The notes under the pieces: model-generated
What the model saw: the letters and a program-made list of their open reading frames with translations, nothing else
Database searches by the model: none
Told to the model about the DNA's origin: nothing
Position numbers and translations under genes: made by a program
In this document: piece by piece, positions 32,422 through 41,078 of the stretch
Layout of the letters: the number at the start of each line of letters is the position of its first letter
How positions within the stretch are numbered: position 1 is the first letter of the stretch
Assembly: GCA_022865485.1 (NCBI GenBank)
Contig: JALHSZ010000016.1
Span: 1-49,028 of the forward strand
Reading direction: 5' to 3'
DNA length: 49,028 nucleotides
Origin: Dehalococcoidales bacterium
GTDB taxonomy: Bacteria > Chloroflexota > Dehalococcoidia > Dehalococcoidales > BS750m-G39

Positions 32422-34272
32422 ATGGAAACTTACAAGATAAAGTTTGAGCCCCTGGGCTTGAGCGGGCGCTGCCGCGCCGACGAGTCTCTTCTCGCCTGCG
32501 CCCATAGCGCCGGTATCGGCATTATCAGCCTCTGCGGCGGCAAGGGGAATTGCCAGTCCTGCCGGATACAGCTAGTGGAAGGCACCGCCTCCCCGCCCAC
32601 CGCCAGCGAGCTCAAAGCCTACTCCCGCCAGGAGATTAAGGAAGGCTGGCGTCTTGCCTGCCAGACATATCCCACCAGCGATGGCAAGGTGGGGCTGCCC
32701 CCCACCTCGCTGACCACCACCCAGCGGGTGCAGACCGAGGGCAAGGAGGTAGGCGTTGCGCCCGAGCCCGTGGTTTTAGCCTATCAGGTTAAACTGGCGA
32801 CGCCCTCGCTGACCGACGCTCAGGCCGATGCCGACCGCCTGCTCCAAGCCCTAAACCGCCAGCACCGCCTGAGCTGCGACAGTATTGATATCGGGGCCTT
32901 AAGCCAGCTATCGCCGCAACTGCGTTCCTGGGGCTGGCAGTTACGAGCCTCGGTGCGCGAAAAAGAAGTAATCGCCTTCGGACCCTGGCCCAGCCGCCAG
33001 CTGGGTTTAGCGGTCGACCTGGGCACTTCCAAGATATCGGGCTACCTGGTCGACCTCGACAGCGGCCGGACCCTGGCGGTTAAGGGGGTAAGTAACCCCC
33101 AGATCAGCTACGGAGAAGATATTATCAGCCGCATCGCCTACGCCACGCAATCGGCGGCTAAAGCGACGCAACTGCAAAGGCTGGTGGTAAGAGCCTTGAA
33201 CAAGCTGGCTGGCGACCTCTGCGCCGAGGCCAAGGCTAAGGTCGGGGATATCGTCGACGCCGTACTGGTGGGCAATACCGCCATGCACCACCTGCTGGCC
33301 GGCCTGCCCGTAAAGCAACTGGCGCTGGCTCCATTCGTCCCCGCCATAAGCCAGGCGATAGATATCAAAGCCAGCCGCCTGGGGCTAAAATTCGCCCCCG
33401 GGGCTTACCTGCACCTGCTGCCCAACATCGCCGCCTTCGTCGGCGCCGACCACACCGCCGTCCTGCTGGCGACGCTGAACGGTGCGAACAGAGAGACGAC
33501 CCTAGCTATCGACATCGGCACCAACACCGAGGTCTCGCTGATAGATAAGGATAAGATAACGACCACCTCCTGCGCCTCGGGGCCCGCCTTCGAGGGCTGG
33601 CATATCAAGGATGGCATGCGCGCCGCCAGCGGCGCTATAGAACGGCTGCGCATTGTGGATAACAAGGTGGAGTACCAGACCATCGACAACGCGCCCGCCA
33701 TCGGCATCTGCGGCTCAGGCATCCTGGATGCTATGGCTCAGCTCTACCTGGCCGGGGTGCTGGGGGAGGGGGGCCAGATGAACGAGAAACACCGCAGGGT
33801 GCGCCGCGGTGATAAGTACCTGGAGTTCGTGCTCGTCGGCGAGAAGGAGAGGAAAGACGTCCATAGGGCTATCGTTATCACCCAGCAGGACGTGCGCGAA
33901 ATACAGCTGGCTAAGGCGGCCATCCGCACCGGCATCCAGGCGCTGCTGGAAGCCAACGCTTACGAGGAAGAGAAAATCAAGAAGGTGATAATCGCCGGCG
34001 CTTTCGGAACTTATATCGATGTCGCCAGCGCCATAGCCATCGGCATGCTGCCCGCCCTCCCCCTGGAGCGCTTCCAGCAGGTGGGCAACGCCGCCGGCAC
34101 CGGAGCCAGGCTGGCTCTAATCTCCCGCACCAAGCGGGCCGCCGCCCAGAAGATAGTCTCGGGAATAAACTACATCGAACTGGCCAGCGTTCCCGGCTTC
34201 AATAAGACCTTTATGCAGGCGAGCTATCTGGGCCGGTTCCGGTTGAAAGAGGGTAAGAGAAAGGGGATTTGA
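32422..34272 (+). CDS. RACo-like reductive activator of corrinoid proteins (2Fe-2S plus ASKHA, DUF4445)
   Basis: A 616-residue protein that should reduce an inactive cob(II)amide on a corrinoid protein back to Co(I) at the cost of ATP. The N-terminus is a plant-type ferredoxin domain with C38-x5-C44-x2-C47 and C80. A linker is followed by an ASKHA ATPase-like region (LGLAVDLGTSKISGYLVDL, LAIDIGTNTEVSLI, GICGSGILDAMAQLYLAG) and the C-terminal segment IIAGAFGTYIDVASAIAIGMLP that marks DUF4445 proteins. It directly precedes a pterin-binding methyltransferase. Such activators serve CoFeSP or O-/N-demethylase corrinoid proteins; no corrinoid protein itself is in the window. Confidence 0.92.
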   Translation: METYKIKFEPLGLSGRCRADESLLACAHSAGIGIISLCGGKGNCQSCRIQLVEGTASPPTASELKAYSRQEIKEGWRLACQTYPTSDGKVGLPPTSLTTTQRVQTEGKEVGVAPEPVVLAYQVKLATPSLTDAQADADRLLQALNRQHRLSCDSIDIGALSQLSPQLRSWGWQLRASVREKEVIAFGPWPSRQLGLAVDLGTSKISGYLVDLDSGRTLAVKGVSNPQISYGEDIISRIAYATQSAAKATQLQRLVVRALNKLAGDLCAEAKAKVGDIVDAVLVGNTAMHHLLAGLPVKQLALAPFVPAISQAIDIKASRLGLKFAPGAYLHLLPNIAAFVGADHTAVLLATLNGANRETTLAIDIGTNTEVSLIDKDKITTTSCASGPAFEGWHIKDGMRAASGAIERLRIVDNKVEYQTIDNAPAIGICGSGILDAMAQLYLAGVLGEGGQMNEKHRRVRRGDKYLEFVLVGEKERKDVHRAIVITQQDVREIQLAKAAIRTGIQALLEANAYEEEKIKKVIIAGAFGTYIDVASAIAIGMLPALPLERFQQVGNAAGTGARLALISRTKRAAAQKIVSGINYIELASVPGFNKTFMQASYLGRFRLKEGKRKGI

Positions 34273-34275
34273 GTG

Positions 34276-35133
34276 ATGGAAACGAAAATAACCAGCGCTA
34301 CCAGAGAGGTCATAATCGGCGGCGATAGGCCGACAGTGCTCATCGGTGAGCGCATCAACCCTTCGGGTAAGAAGAAACTGGGCGAAGCCCTAAAAGAGGA
34401 CAACCTGGATATTGTGCGCCAGGAAGCCAAGGCTCAAACCGAGGCCGGCGCCGATATCCTCGACGTTAACGTGAACATATTCGGCATCGACGAGCCCGAC
34501 CTGCTGCCCAAGGCAGTCAAGGCGGTGATGGAGAGCTCGGAACTGCCCCTCTGCATCGACAGCGCTAACCCCGAGGCGCTGGAGGCGGCAATCAAGGTCT
34601 ATAAGGGCAAGCCGCTGGTCAACTCGGTCACCGGCGAGGAACACTCCCTGGCTAAGATCCTGCCCGTTATCAAAAAACACGGCACCGCCGTCGTCGGGCT
34701 GGTGCAGGACGACAACGGCATCCCCAAAACCCCCGAGGCACGGCTGGCTGTGGCTAAGAAAATAGTGGAGCGCGCCGAAAAGCTGGGCATTCCCCGCGAG
34801 GACATCATCATCGACTGTTTGTGCCTGGCGGTAGGCGCCGAAACGACCTCGGGCACGACAGCGCTGGGAACGATTCGCTTAATCAAGCAGGAGCTGGGGG
34901 TGAACATGACGCTGGCGGTAAGCAACATCTCCTTCGGGATGCCCGACCGCGACCTGCTCAATAACGCCTTCGTGGCGGCATGCATCGCCGCTGGCATAAC
35001 CTGCGTTATCGTCGACGTCAAGAAGATACGCCCCGCCGTCCAGGCGGCCGACGTGCTTATGAATCACGATAAACACGCCCGGCGCTACATGGAAAGTTAC
35101 CGCCAGCGCCAGCAAGAGCAGACTCAGAAATAG
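34276..35133 (+). CDS. Methyltetrahydrofolate:corrinoid methyltransferase family protein (AcsE/MtgA-like)
   Basis: A 285-residue pterin-binding TIM-barrel protein. LIGERINPSGKKKL, ADILDVNVNIFGIDE, LCIDSANPEALEAA, LVNSVTGEE and LAVSNISFGMPDR match the AcsE/MtvA/MtgA group that moves methyl groups between tetrahydrofolate and a corrinoid protein. GTG 34273 and ATG 34276 are both possible; the ATG has the better spacing to AAGGGGAT. It lies immediately after the RACo-like gene, so the two are one unit. Whether it feeds acetyl-CoA synthesis (AcsE) or completes a demethylation (MtgA/OdmM-type) cannot be settled without the missing corrinoid protein. Confidence 0.9.
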   Translation: METKITSATREVIIGGDRPTVLIGERINPSGKKKLGEALKEDNLDIVRQEAKAQTEAGADILDVNVNIFGIDEPDLLPKAVKAVMESSELPLCIDSANPEALEAAIKVYKGKPLVNSVTGEEHSLAKILPVIKKHGTAVVGLVQDDNGIPKTPEARLAVAKKIVERAEKLGIPREDIIIDCLCLAVGAETTSGTTALGTIRLIKQELGVNMTLAVSNISFGMPDRDLLNNAFVAACIAAGITCVIVDVKKIRPAVQAADVLMNHDKHARRYMESYRQRQQEQTQK

Positions 35134-35270
35134 AGCCGGCTAGGCTGGCAATAACCGAGTTATCTGTGCTATCATAAGGAACGATTTATCGCCATTTGCC
35201 CGCTCCCCGCATTACCGATAGAATCGAGCTGGGGGGTGGGCGTACTTATCAAGAAACGAAGGAGGCAAAC

Positions 35271-36023
35271 ATGGGCAGGTTAGACGGAAGAGTAGCTATC
35301 GTTACCGGCGGCGCCAAGGGTCTGGGCAAGGCTTTTTGCTTCGCCCTGGCGAAAGAGGGCGCCAAGGTAGTGATGGCGGCGCACCGCCTCGATACCGACG
35401 AAGCCAAGCAGGCGGCTAAGGATATAGAAGCCAAGGGCGGCATGACGGTAGAGGTCGACGTTACCGACGAGGCGAGCACCAAAGCTATGGCCGAGAAGGC
35501 GTTTAAGAAATTCGGCAGGATTGATATTCTGGTCAACAATGCTGCCTTCTACTATGGCGTGGGGAGAAAGCTTTTCCATGAGGTTTCGACGGAGGACTGG
35601 GATAAGGCAATGGCGGTAGGGGCCAAGGGTCCCTGGCTCTGCGCCAAGGCCGTATTCCCCTATATGAAAGAGCAGAAGAAGGGCAAGATTATCAATCTCT
35701 CTTCCGATACCGCCTTCGGTCCGACCAAGGGGATGATTAACTATATTACCTCCAAGGCGGCTGTTGTCGGCATCACCCGCGTCCTGGCCGGAGAGCTGGG
35801 AAAGTATAACATCTGCGTCAACGCCTTAGCCCCCGGTTACACCGATACCCCGGCGAGCTGGACCATCGGCGACGTGAGCAAGTTCGATACCAACACCACC
35901 CCCCTAGGCCGCGTCGGCAAACCCGAGGACATGGTCGGGGCCGTTGTCTTCTTCGCCAGCGATGACAGCGACTTTATCAGCGGCCAGACACTGATAATCG
36001 ATGGCGGCCGGCGGGTGATCTAA
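35271..36023 (+). CDS. Short-chain dehydrogenase/reductase 1
   Basis: A 250-residue classical SDR. The cofactor motif TGGAKGLG is at residues 12-19, NNAAF near 89-93, and the catalytic Ser around 144-145 with Y158 and K162. The track start is 25 codons too early; the ATG at 35271 has AAGGAGG. It is closely similar to SDR 3 (40241), sharing WLC-KAVFP, VGITRVLAGELG-YNIC and the C-terminal ASDDSDFISGQTL. The substrate is an unknown alcohol/ketone. It lies 137 bases downstream of the methyltransferase and starts the phosphotransferase sub-block. Confidence 0.92.
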   Translation: MGRLDGRVAIVTGGAKGLGKAFCFALAKEGAKVVMAAHRLDTDEAKQAAKDIEAKGGMTVEVDVTDEASTKAMAEKAFKKFGRIDILVNNAAFYYGVGRKLFHEVSTEDWDKAMAVGAKGPWLCAKAVFPYMKEQKKGKIINLSSDTAFGPTKGMINYITSKAAVVGITRVLAGELGKYNICVNALAPGYTDTPASWTIGDVSKFDTNTTPLGRVGKPEDMVGAVVFFASDDSDFISGQTLIIDGGRRVI

Positions 36024-36090
36024 GCCAACAGGGCGATTAGATTCTCTCTCCCAACCGTAATCGGGGGTCTTTATTGCCGAGAGGGGGTAA

Positions 36091-37131
36091 ATGAGCCCTG
36101 AGAAACTAATATTCAGCTTCGAGGAGCTGGGGCGAGAGCACAAGCAGCTGGTCGGCAAGAAGTGCGCCAACCTGGGGGAAATGCTGCGCATGGGACTGGC
36201 CGTCCCGCCCGGTTTCGCCACCTCAATCGCCATGTACCGCCGATTCGCCAAGGAAACGGGGGCGGCGGCGGAAATCTCCGGCTACGTGAGCCAGCTGGGC
36301 CAGCTCAAGAGCAAGAACATTGCCGTCTTCGACGAAATGAGCCGGAAAATCAGGGGCATGATTGAGAGCAAGAAGATGCCCCCGGCTCTAGCCAAAATGA
36401 TAGCCTCTCACTACAAGGAGCTGGAGAAAAAGGGGGAAGCCCCCGACGGCGCCGTCTCGGTGCGCTCATCGGGGACGGAGAGCCGGCCGGGTATGTTCGA
36501 GACCTACCTGAACGTGGTCGGCATCGAAGACGTGCTCGACAAGATAAAGAAGGTCTGGTCGAGCGCCTATACCGCCCGGGCTATCGCCCTGCGGGTCAAT
36601 AAGGATATACCCGTCACTGGCGACGAGCTCGGGGTGGCTGTTTCCAGGATGATAAACGCCCGCTCGGCGGGTATCAGCTTTACCCTGGACCCGATTACGG
36701 GCGATACCTCAAAGATAATCATCAACTCCAGCTGGGGGCTGGGGGAGGGGGTGGTCAGCGGCGACGAGGATGTGGACCGCTTCGTGGTGGACAAGAAGAC
36801 CCTGAAGATAATCGAAAGCTCCACCGGCAAGAAGGCAAAAAAGGTGGTCAACAAGAAGCGGGGGGTGGAGTGGGGCGATGTGCCCTCAAAGCAACAGTCG
36901 GCGCTTTCTTTGAGCAACGACGAGGTATCAGCCATAGCCAAGCTGGCGTTATTCCTCGAAGAACGCCTGGGCAGGGCGCAGGACACGGAATGGGCCATCA
37001 ATGCCGATGCCATCCCGCCTGACAACATAGTTCTCCTCCAGACCCGCCCGGCCGGGCTCACCGTTAAGAAACCGGAATCGGTTACCGACCGTATGATTGA
37101 CCTGATTGTGCAGAAATTCTATAGACCCTGA
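36091..37131 (+). CDS. PEP-synthase-type ATP-binding subunit (phenylphosphate synthase beta-like)
   Basis: A 346-residue stand-alone PPDK/PEP synthase N-terminal domain. FSFEELGREHKQLVGKKCANLGEM, VPPGFATS, SVRSSGTESRPGMFETYL and the C-terminal ATP-site segment DTEWAINADAIPPDNIVLLQTRP are complete, but the phosphohistidine and PEP-binding domains are absent. In the family, this domain transfers phosphate from ATP to a His on a swivel domain. Here that His is on the next gene and on the 41079 paralogue. The separate subunit resembles subunit 2 of Thauera phenylphosphate synthase in size and content. Confidence 0.88.
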   Translation: MSPEKLIFSFEELGREHKQLVGKKCANLGEMLRMGLAVPPGFATSIAMYRRFAKETGAAAEISGYVSQLGQLKSKNIAVFDEMSRKIRGMIESKKMPPALAKMIASHYKELEKKGEAPDGAVSVRSSGTESRPGMFETYLNVVGIEDVLDKIKKVWSSAYTARAIALRVNKDIPVTGDELGVAVSRMINARSAGISFTLDPITGDTSKIIINSSWGLGEGVVSGDEDVDRFVVDKKTLKIIESSTGKKAKKVVNKKRGVEWGDVPSKQQSALSLSNDEVSAIAKLALFLEERLGRAQDTEWAINADAIPPDNIVLLQTRPAGLTVKKPESVTDRMIDLIVQKFYRP

Positions 37132-37174
37132 CCCTAAATATACTGCTTAGCCTTAAACCGAACCGAGGTGAAAG

Positions 37175-38887
37175 GTGCCGAAGAAAAAGCGGGTAGCTAA
37201 AATCTGGGACGCAGTGCCCGGTTACGACTTCATCGAGGAAGTCGACCTCGCCGCCATACCCTCTTGGTTCCTCGACGGCACGCACAGCGTACCGCCGTTG
37301 ACACCCCTCTTCGCCTACCAGTGGGCGCGGTTCTGCAGCCACGGGTTCAAGGCAGCCTGCTACAAGCTGGGCATCCCCACCTGCAAGGGCTGGGAGATTC
37401 GCATCTTTAACGGCGGTATCTATTGCGGCTTACATATCGTCAGAGACCAGAAAGAGATTGCCCAGCGCGAGGTCAAGTTCCGCCAGGCGTTGCGGCCCTG
37501 GCTCGAGGACTTCGACCACCTCTGGGACGGCTATAAGAAAGAGCTGCTGGGCATCTACGACAAGCTCAAGGAGCTCGACGTCGACCGCGCCACCAACCTC
37601 CAGCTTTACCACCACAACTACGATTTGATGGAAGCCTACATGCGGATGTGGGAAATCCACTTCATCGGCATGTATTCATCTTTCAACACCTGGCTGCTCC
37701 TGGAAGCCCTGACCAAGGAGCGCTTCGGCTTGAGCGACCAGGAAGCCGAGTTCCAGGACATGATGCGGGGCTTCGACAACAAGGTTTACCAGATGGACAA
37801 AAAGCTCTGGGAGTTCGGCCAGCTCGCTATCGAAATGAAGCTGGCCAATATCTTTAAGGAAAACAAGCCCCCCGCCATTCTCCCCAAGCTCAAGCAGTCG
37901 GAGAAGGGCAAAGAATGGCTGAAGCAATTCATGGACTACATGACCACCGACGACATCGGGGGGTGGCGGATGCAGCACTTCACCGACTTCAACGAGCCCT
38001 ACTGGCTGGAAGACCCGGCCACGCCCATCGGGCTGGTGAAGGACAATATCATGAGGGGCAACAGCTACGACCTGGAAGTCACCCGGGTCGAGATTGCCAA
38101 AAAGAGGCGAGCCGCCATCGCCGCCTTCTTAAAAAGGGTGCCTCCCGAGGAGAAAGAGCTCTTCGAGGGGCTGATAAAGCTGGCGGGGAAGGCAAGCTCC
38201 TACAGCGAGGAGCACGACCTCTACTGCGAGCTGAGTGTGCACGCCCTGATGCGCCGCGGCTACCTGGCCATGGGCAGAAAGCTCGCCCAGAGCGGGACTA
38301 TTGATAACCCCGAAGACATACTGATGCTCAACCCCGACGAAATCGACCGCGTGATAATGGTGCCCGAGGCGAACGATATGCGCTGGCTAACCAGAAGGCG
38401 GCGGGCGGAATGGGAAAAGGCGCACAAAACGACCAACCCCCCCGTGCTCACCAGGCGCGCCAGCCTGGAAGAAGCCATTAATTTAGACCTGCTGCCCTCG
38501 CGAGACGCCATCGCCATCAAGATTGTCGTCGGCGAGATGCCCCAGCCCAAGCCCAAGCTCAAGGCGAACCTCTGGGGCATCTGCGGCTGCCCGGGCCAAG
38601 CCGAGGGTCCCGCCCGCGTGGTGACCAAGTATGTAGAGCTGAAGAAGGTGCAGCCGGGCGACATCCTGGTCTGCCCCAGCACCAACCCCACCTGGACGCC
38701 CGTCTTCGGGCTGGTCAACGGCGTCATCACCGATACTGGCGGCACCCTCTGCCATGCCGCCATCATCGGGCGGGAATACGGCGTGCCCACCATCGTCAAC
38801 GCCCAGAAGGCTACGGCGAAGATTAAGACCGGCCAGCGAGTGAAGATAGACGCCACCAACGGGGCTATATATATCCTGGACAAATAA
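37175..38887 (+). CDS. Phosphohistidine-domain subunit A (PEP-utilising, phenylphosphate synthase alpha-like)
   Basis: A 570-residue protein with a large, helix-rich N-terminal region (about 1-460) of no recognised enzyme family and a C-terminal PEP-utilising mobile domain: GDILVCPSTNPTWTPVF and TDTGGTLCHAAIIGREYG, with the phospho-accepting His at about position 527. It should take phosphate from the ATP-binding subunit 43 bases upstream and pass it to a substrate bound by the N-terminal region. Size and layout match phenylphosphate synthase subunit 1, and the logic also resembles rifampin phosphotransferase split in two. It starts at GTG 37175 with GAGGTGAAAG upstream. Confidence 0.85.
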   Translation: MPKKKRVAKIWDAVPGYDFIEEVDLAAIPSWFLDGTHSVPPLTPLFAYQWARFCSHGFKAACYKLGIPTCKGWEIRIFNGGIYCGLHIVRDQKEIAQREVKFRQALRPWLEDFDHLWDGYKKELLGIYDKLKELDVDRATNLQLYHHNYDLMEAYMRMWEIHFIGMYSSFNTWLLLEALTKERFGLSDQEAEFQDMMRGFDNKVYQMDKKLWEFGQLAIEMKLANIFKENKPPAILPKLKQSEKGKEWLKQFMDYMTTDDIGGWRMQHFTDFNEPYWLEDPATPIGLVKDNIMRGNSYDLEVTRVEIAKKRRAAIAAFLKRVPPEEKELFEGLIKLAGKASSYSEEHDLYCELSVHALMRRGYLAMGRKLAQSGTIDNPEDILMLNPDEIDRVIMVPEANDMRWLTRRRRAEWEKAHKTTNPPVLTRRASLEEAINLDLLPSRDAIAIKIVVGEMPQPKPKLKANLWGICGCPGQAEGPARVVTKYVELKKVQPGDILVCPSTNPTWTPVFGLVNGVITDTGGTLCHAAIIGREYGVPTIVNAQKATAKIKTGQRVKIDATNGAIYILDK

Positions 38888-38968
38888 AATCCTTAGAATA
38901 GCCAAGGCATCTGGAATTAACAACCAGAGGTGTGCTATCTTTAGAAAAGCTCTAAGGAGAGGAGAAAA

Positions 38969-39400
38969 ATGGCAGAAACAAAGTACGGCAAACACATTAT
39001 CACCAAATCAAAATCCGACCTCACGCTCCCCGACTTCCGGCGCGAAGCGCTGAAAACAGCCCCCGATACCAGAACCCCCATGATATATTTAGACGACGAG
39101 GTCTTCAAGGGGGCTTTCTATGTAGAGTGCGTCTGGTTCTGGAAGGGCATGGACAAACCCGAGGTAGAAGCCCACACCCATAATTTCGACGAAGTCATCA
39201 CCTTCTTCGGCTCCAACCCCGACGACCCGCAGGACCTCTGCGGCGAGGTCGAGATATGGCTGGAGGACGAAAAACACACACTGACCAAGAGCTGCCTTAT
39301 CTTCGTGCCCAAGGGGATGAAACACTGCCCGCTGCATATTAAAAGGGTGGACAGGCCCATCTTCCACTTCACCGCGGGGCCGGCCAGCAGCTACAAATAA
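38969..39400 (+). CDS. Cupin-domain protein
   Basis: A 143-residue small cupin. The first metal-binding motif is HTHNFDEVITFFG (H-x-H-x3-E-x5-G) and the second includes GMKHCPLHI, so a mononuclear metal centre is plausible. It has a well-placed AAGGAGAGG Shine-Dalgarno. It sits between the His-domain subunit A and SDR 2 in the same direction. Small cupins can be isomerases, lyases or dioxygenases; an oxygen-independent role is likely if the host is anaerobic. No substrate can be named. Confidence 0.85.
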   Translation: MAETKYGKHIITKSKSDLTLPDFRREALKTAPDTRTPMIYLDDEVFKGAFYVECVWFWKGMDKPEVEAHTHNFDEVITFFGSNPDDPQDLCGEVEIWLEDEKHTLTKSCLIFVPKGMKHCPLHIKRVDRPIFHFTAGPASSYK

Positions 39401-39427
39401 AAGCGGAGAAGAGACATAGAGACGAAG

Positions 39428-40204
39428 TTGTTACTCCCGGGGAAGGTGGCTATTATCACCGGCTCGACCTCAGGCATCGGCCGGGCGGGGGCTATCGCCT
39501 TTGCCCAGGAAGGCGCCAGCGTCGTTATCAGCGGCCGCAATAAGGAGCGGGGTGGGGAGGTGGTGGAGACGATAAAGCAGCAGGGAGGCCGGGCGCACTT
39601 CGTCGCCGCCGATATGCTGGCGGCGGGCGATATCGAGCAACTGGTTAAAGCGGCGGTGGACATCTACGGGCGGCTGGATATTTTCTGGCACAACGCGGGC
39701 ATAGTAGGGCCCGACGACATTCAAAACATCAGCCCGGAAAGCTACGAGAAGGTGATGGCCGTGCACCTGAAAGCCGCCGTCTTCGGCGTTAAGTTCGCCC
39801 TTCCCCGGATACGTAAAGCCGGCGGGGGCGCTATTCTATTCACCAGCTCGGTGGCGGGGCTAAAGCAATCGGGCTACTCGCTGAGCTACTCCCTGGCCAA
39901 GAGTGGGCTGGTGATGCTCACCCGCAAACTGGCCGTGGACCTGGCTAAGGATAACATCAGGGTCAACTGCCTCTGCCCGGGGCGGGTGCAAACCGGGATG
40001 AGGCCCGACATCTCTCAGGAGAGAGCCAGGGCGCTGGGCATTACGCCTGAGGAGTGGGAAAAGCGGGATAAAAAGCGCATACCCCTGGGGCGGTTCATCA
40101 CCGAGCAAGAGGTAGCTGATGCCGCCCTGTTCCTGGTCTCGGATAAGGCTTCGGGCATAACCGGCGTTGCCCTCCCCGTCGACGGAGGCTTTCTCGCCGT
40201 ATAA
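39428..40204 (+). CDS. Short-chain dehydrogenase/reductase 2
   Basis: A 258-residue classical SDR starting at a TTG (39428; no upstream ATG is in frame). The cofactor site is TGSTSGIGRAG, with HNAGIVGPD, FTSSVAGLKQSGYSLSYSLAKSG (in parts, the Ser and YSLAK catalytic residues) and LPVDGGFLAV at the end. It is clearly more distant from SDR 1 and SDR 3 than those are from each other, so it probably acts on another intermediate. It lies 27 bases after the cupin gene; its stop codon lies inside the GCCGTATAATT repeat. Confidence 0.9.
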   Translation: MLLPGKVAIITGSTSGIGRAGAIAFAQEGASVVISGRNKERGGEVVETIKQQGGRAHFVAADMLAAGDIEQLVKAAVDIYGRLDIFWHNAGIVGPDDIQNISPESYEKVMAVHLKAAVFGVKFALPRIRKAGGGAILFTSSVAGLKQSGYSLSYSLAKSGLVMLTRKLAVDLAKDNIRVNCLCPGRVQTGMRPDISQERARALGITPEEWEKRDKKRIPLGRFITEQEVADAALFLVSDKASGITGVALPVDGGFLAV

Positions 40205-40217
40205 TTGCCGTATAATT
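40196..40217 (+). repeat. Tandem GCCGTATAATT repeat with two TATAAT boxes
   Basis: GCCGTATAATT occurs twice in direct abutment (40196-40206, 40207-40217). The first copy contains the stop codon of SDR 2; both contain TATAAT. The second could be a -10 for SDR 3 (ATG at 40241), though no good -35 is seen. Confidence 0.6.
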
Positions 40218-40240
40218 AAAGTTTAGAAAGAGGCTTAAAA

Positions 40241-40993
40241 ATGGGAATATTAGACAACAAGGTAGCCATAGTAACCGGTGGTGCCAACGGGCTGGGCAAA
40301 GCCTACTGCCTGAGGATGGCTCAAGAAGGCGCCAGGGTGGTGGTCGCCGATATCGCGGACAAGGAAGCGCAGGCGGTCGTCGCCGAAATCAAGGCGGCGG
40401 GGGGTAGCGCCATCGCCCTGAACGCCGACGTCACCTCCGAAGCCGCCACTAAGAAAATGGCCGAAGAGACGGTAAAGGCGTTCGGGCGCATCGACGCCCT
40501 GGTCAACAACGCTGGCTTCTACTACGGGATGTCGCGGAAGTCATTCGACGAGATCTCGCTGGCGGAATGGGACAAGATGTTTAACGTCAGCGCCAAGGGC
40601 ACCTGGCTCTGCACGCGGGCGGTATTCCCCCAGATGAAAAAACAGGGCAAGGGCAAAATTATCAACATCGCTTCCGAGGCGTGTTTCGCCACCACCAAGG
40701 GGCTGATTCACTATACGGCGGCTAAAAGCGCCGTTATCGGCATCACCCGCGTCCTGGCCGGCGAGCTGGGGCCGTATAATATCTGCGCTAATGTCGTCGC
40801 CCCCGGCGTTATCGACACCCCGGGCACCAGGAGCTACATCAACATGGACAAGATGGACGCCAGCTCCGTGCCCATGGGGCGTTTCGGCAAACCCGAGGAC
40901 ATAGTCGGCGCCATCGTCTTCTTCGCCAGCGACGACAGCGATTTCATCAGCGGTCAAACGCTGCTCATCGACGGCGCGCGGCGGGTGAACTAA
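40241..40993 (+). CDS. Short-chain dehydrogenase/reductase 3
   Basis: A 250-residue classical SDR paralogous to SDR 1. The motif TGGANGLG is at residues 12-19, NNAGFYYG matches the NNAAFYYG of SDR 1, the catalytic YTAAK replaces YITSK, and the C-terminus SGQTLLIDGARRVN matches SGQTLIIDGGRRVI. The two proteins have the same length. It directly precedes the second His-domain subunit, as SDR 1 precedes the first phosphotransferase genes. It probably acts on the same class of substrate. Confidence 0.92.
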   Translation: MGILDNKVAIVTGGANGLGKAYCLRMAQEGARVVVADIADKEAQAVVAEIKAAGGSAIALNADVTSEAATKKMAEETVKAFGRIDALVNNAGFYYGMSRKSFDEISLAEWDKMFNVSAKGTWLCTRAVFPQMKKQGKGKIINIASEACFATTKGLIHYTAAKSAVIGITRVLAGELGPYNICANVVAPGVIDTPGTRSYINMDKMDASSVPMGRFGKPEDIVGAIVFFASDDSDFISGQTLLIDGARRVN

Positions 40994-41078
40994 GAGGGCG
41001 CTTACCCTTTAGCTTATAGGCAAGATACTGTATAATACACAATGCAGATAAAAATAAAGTCTTAAGGAGGAAAAAGAT

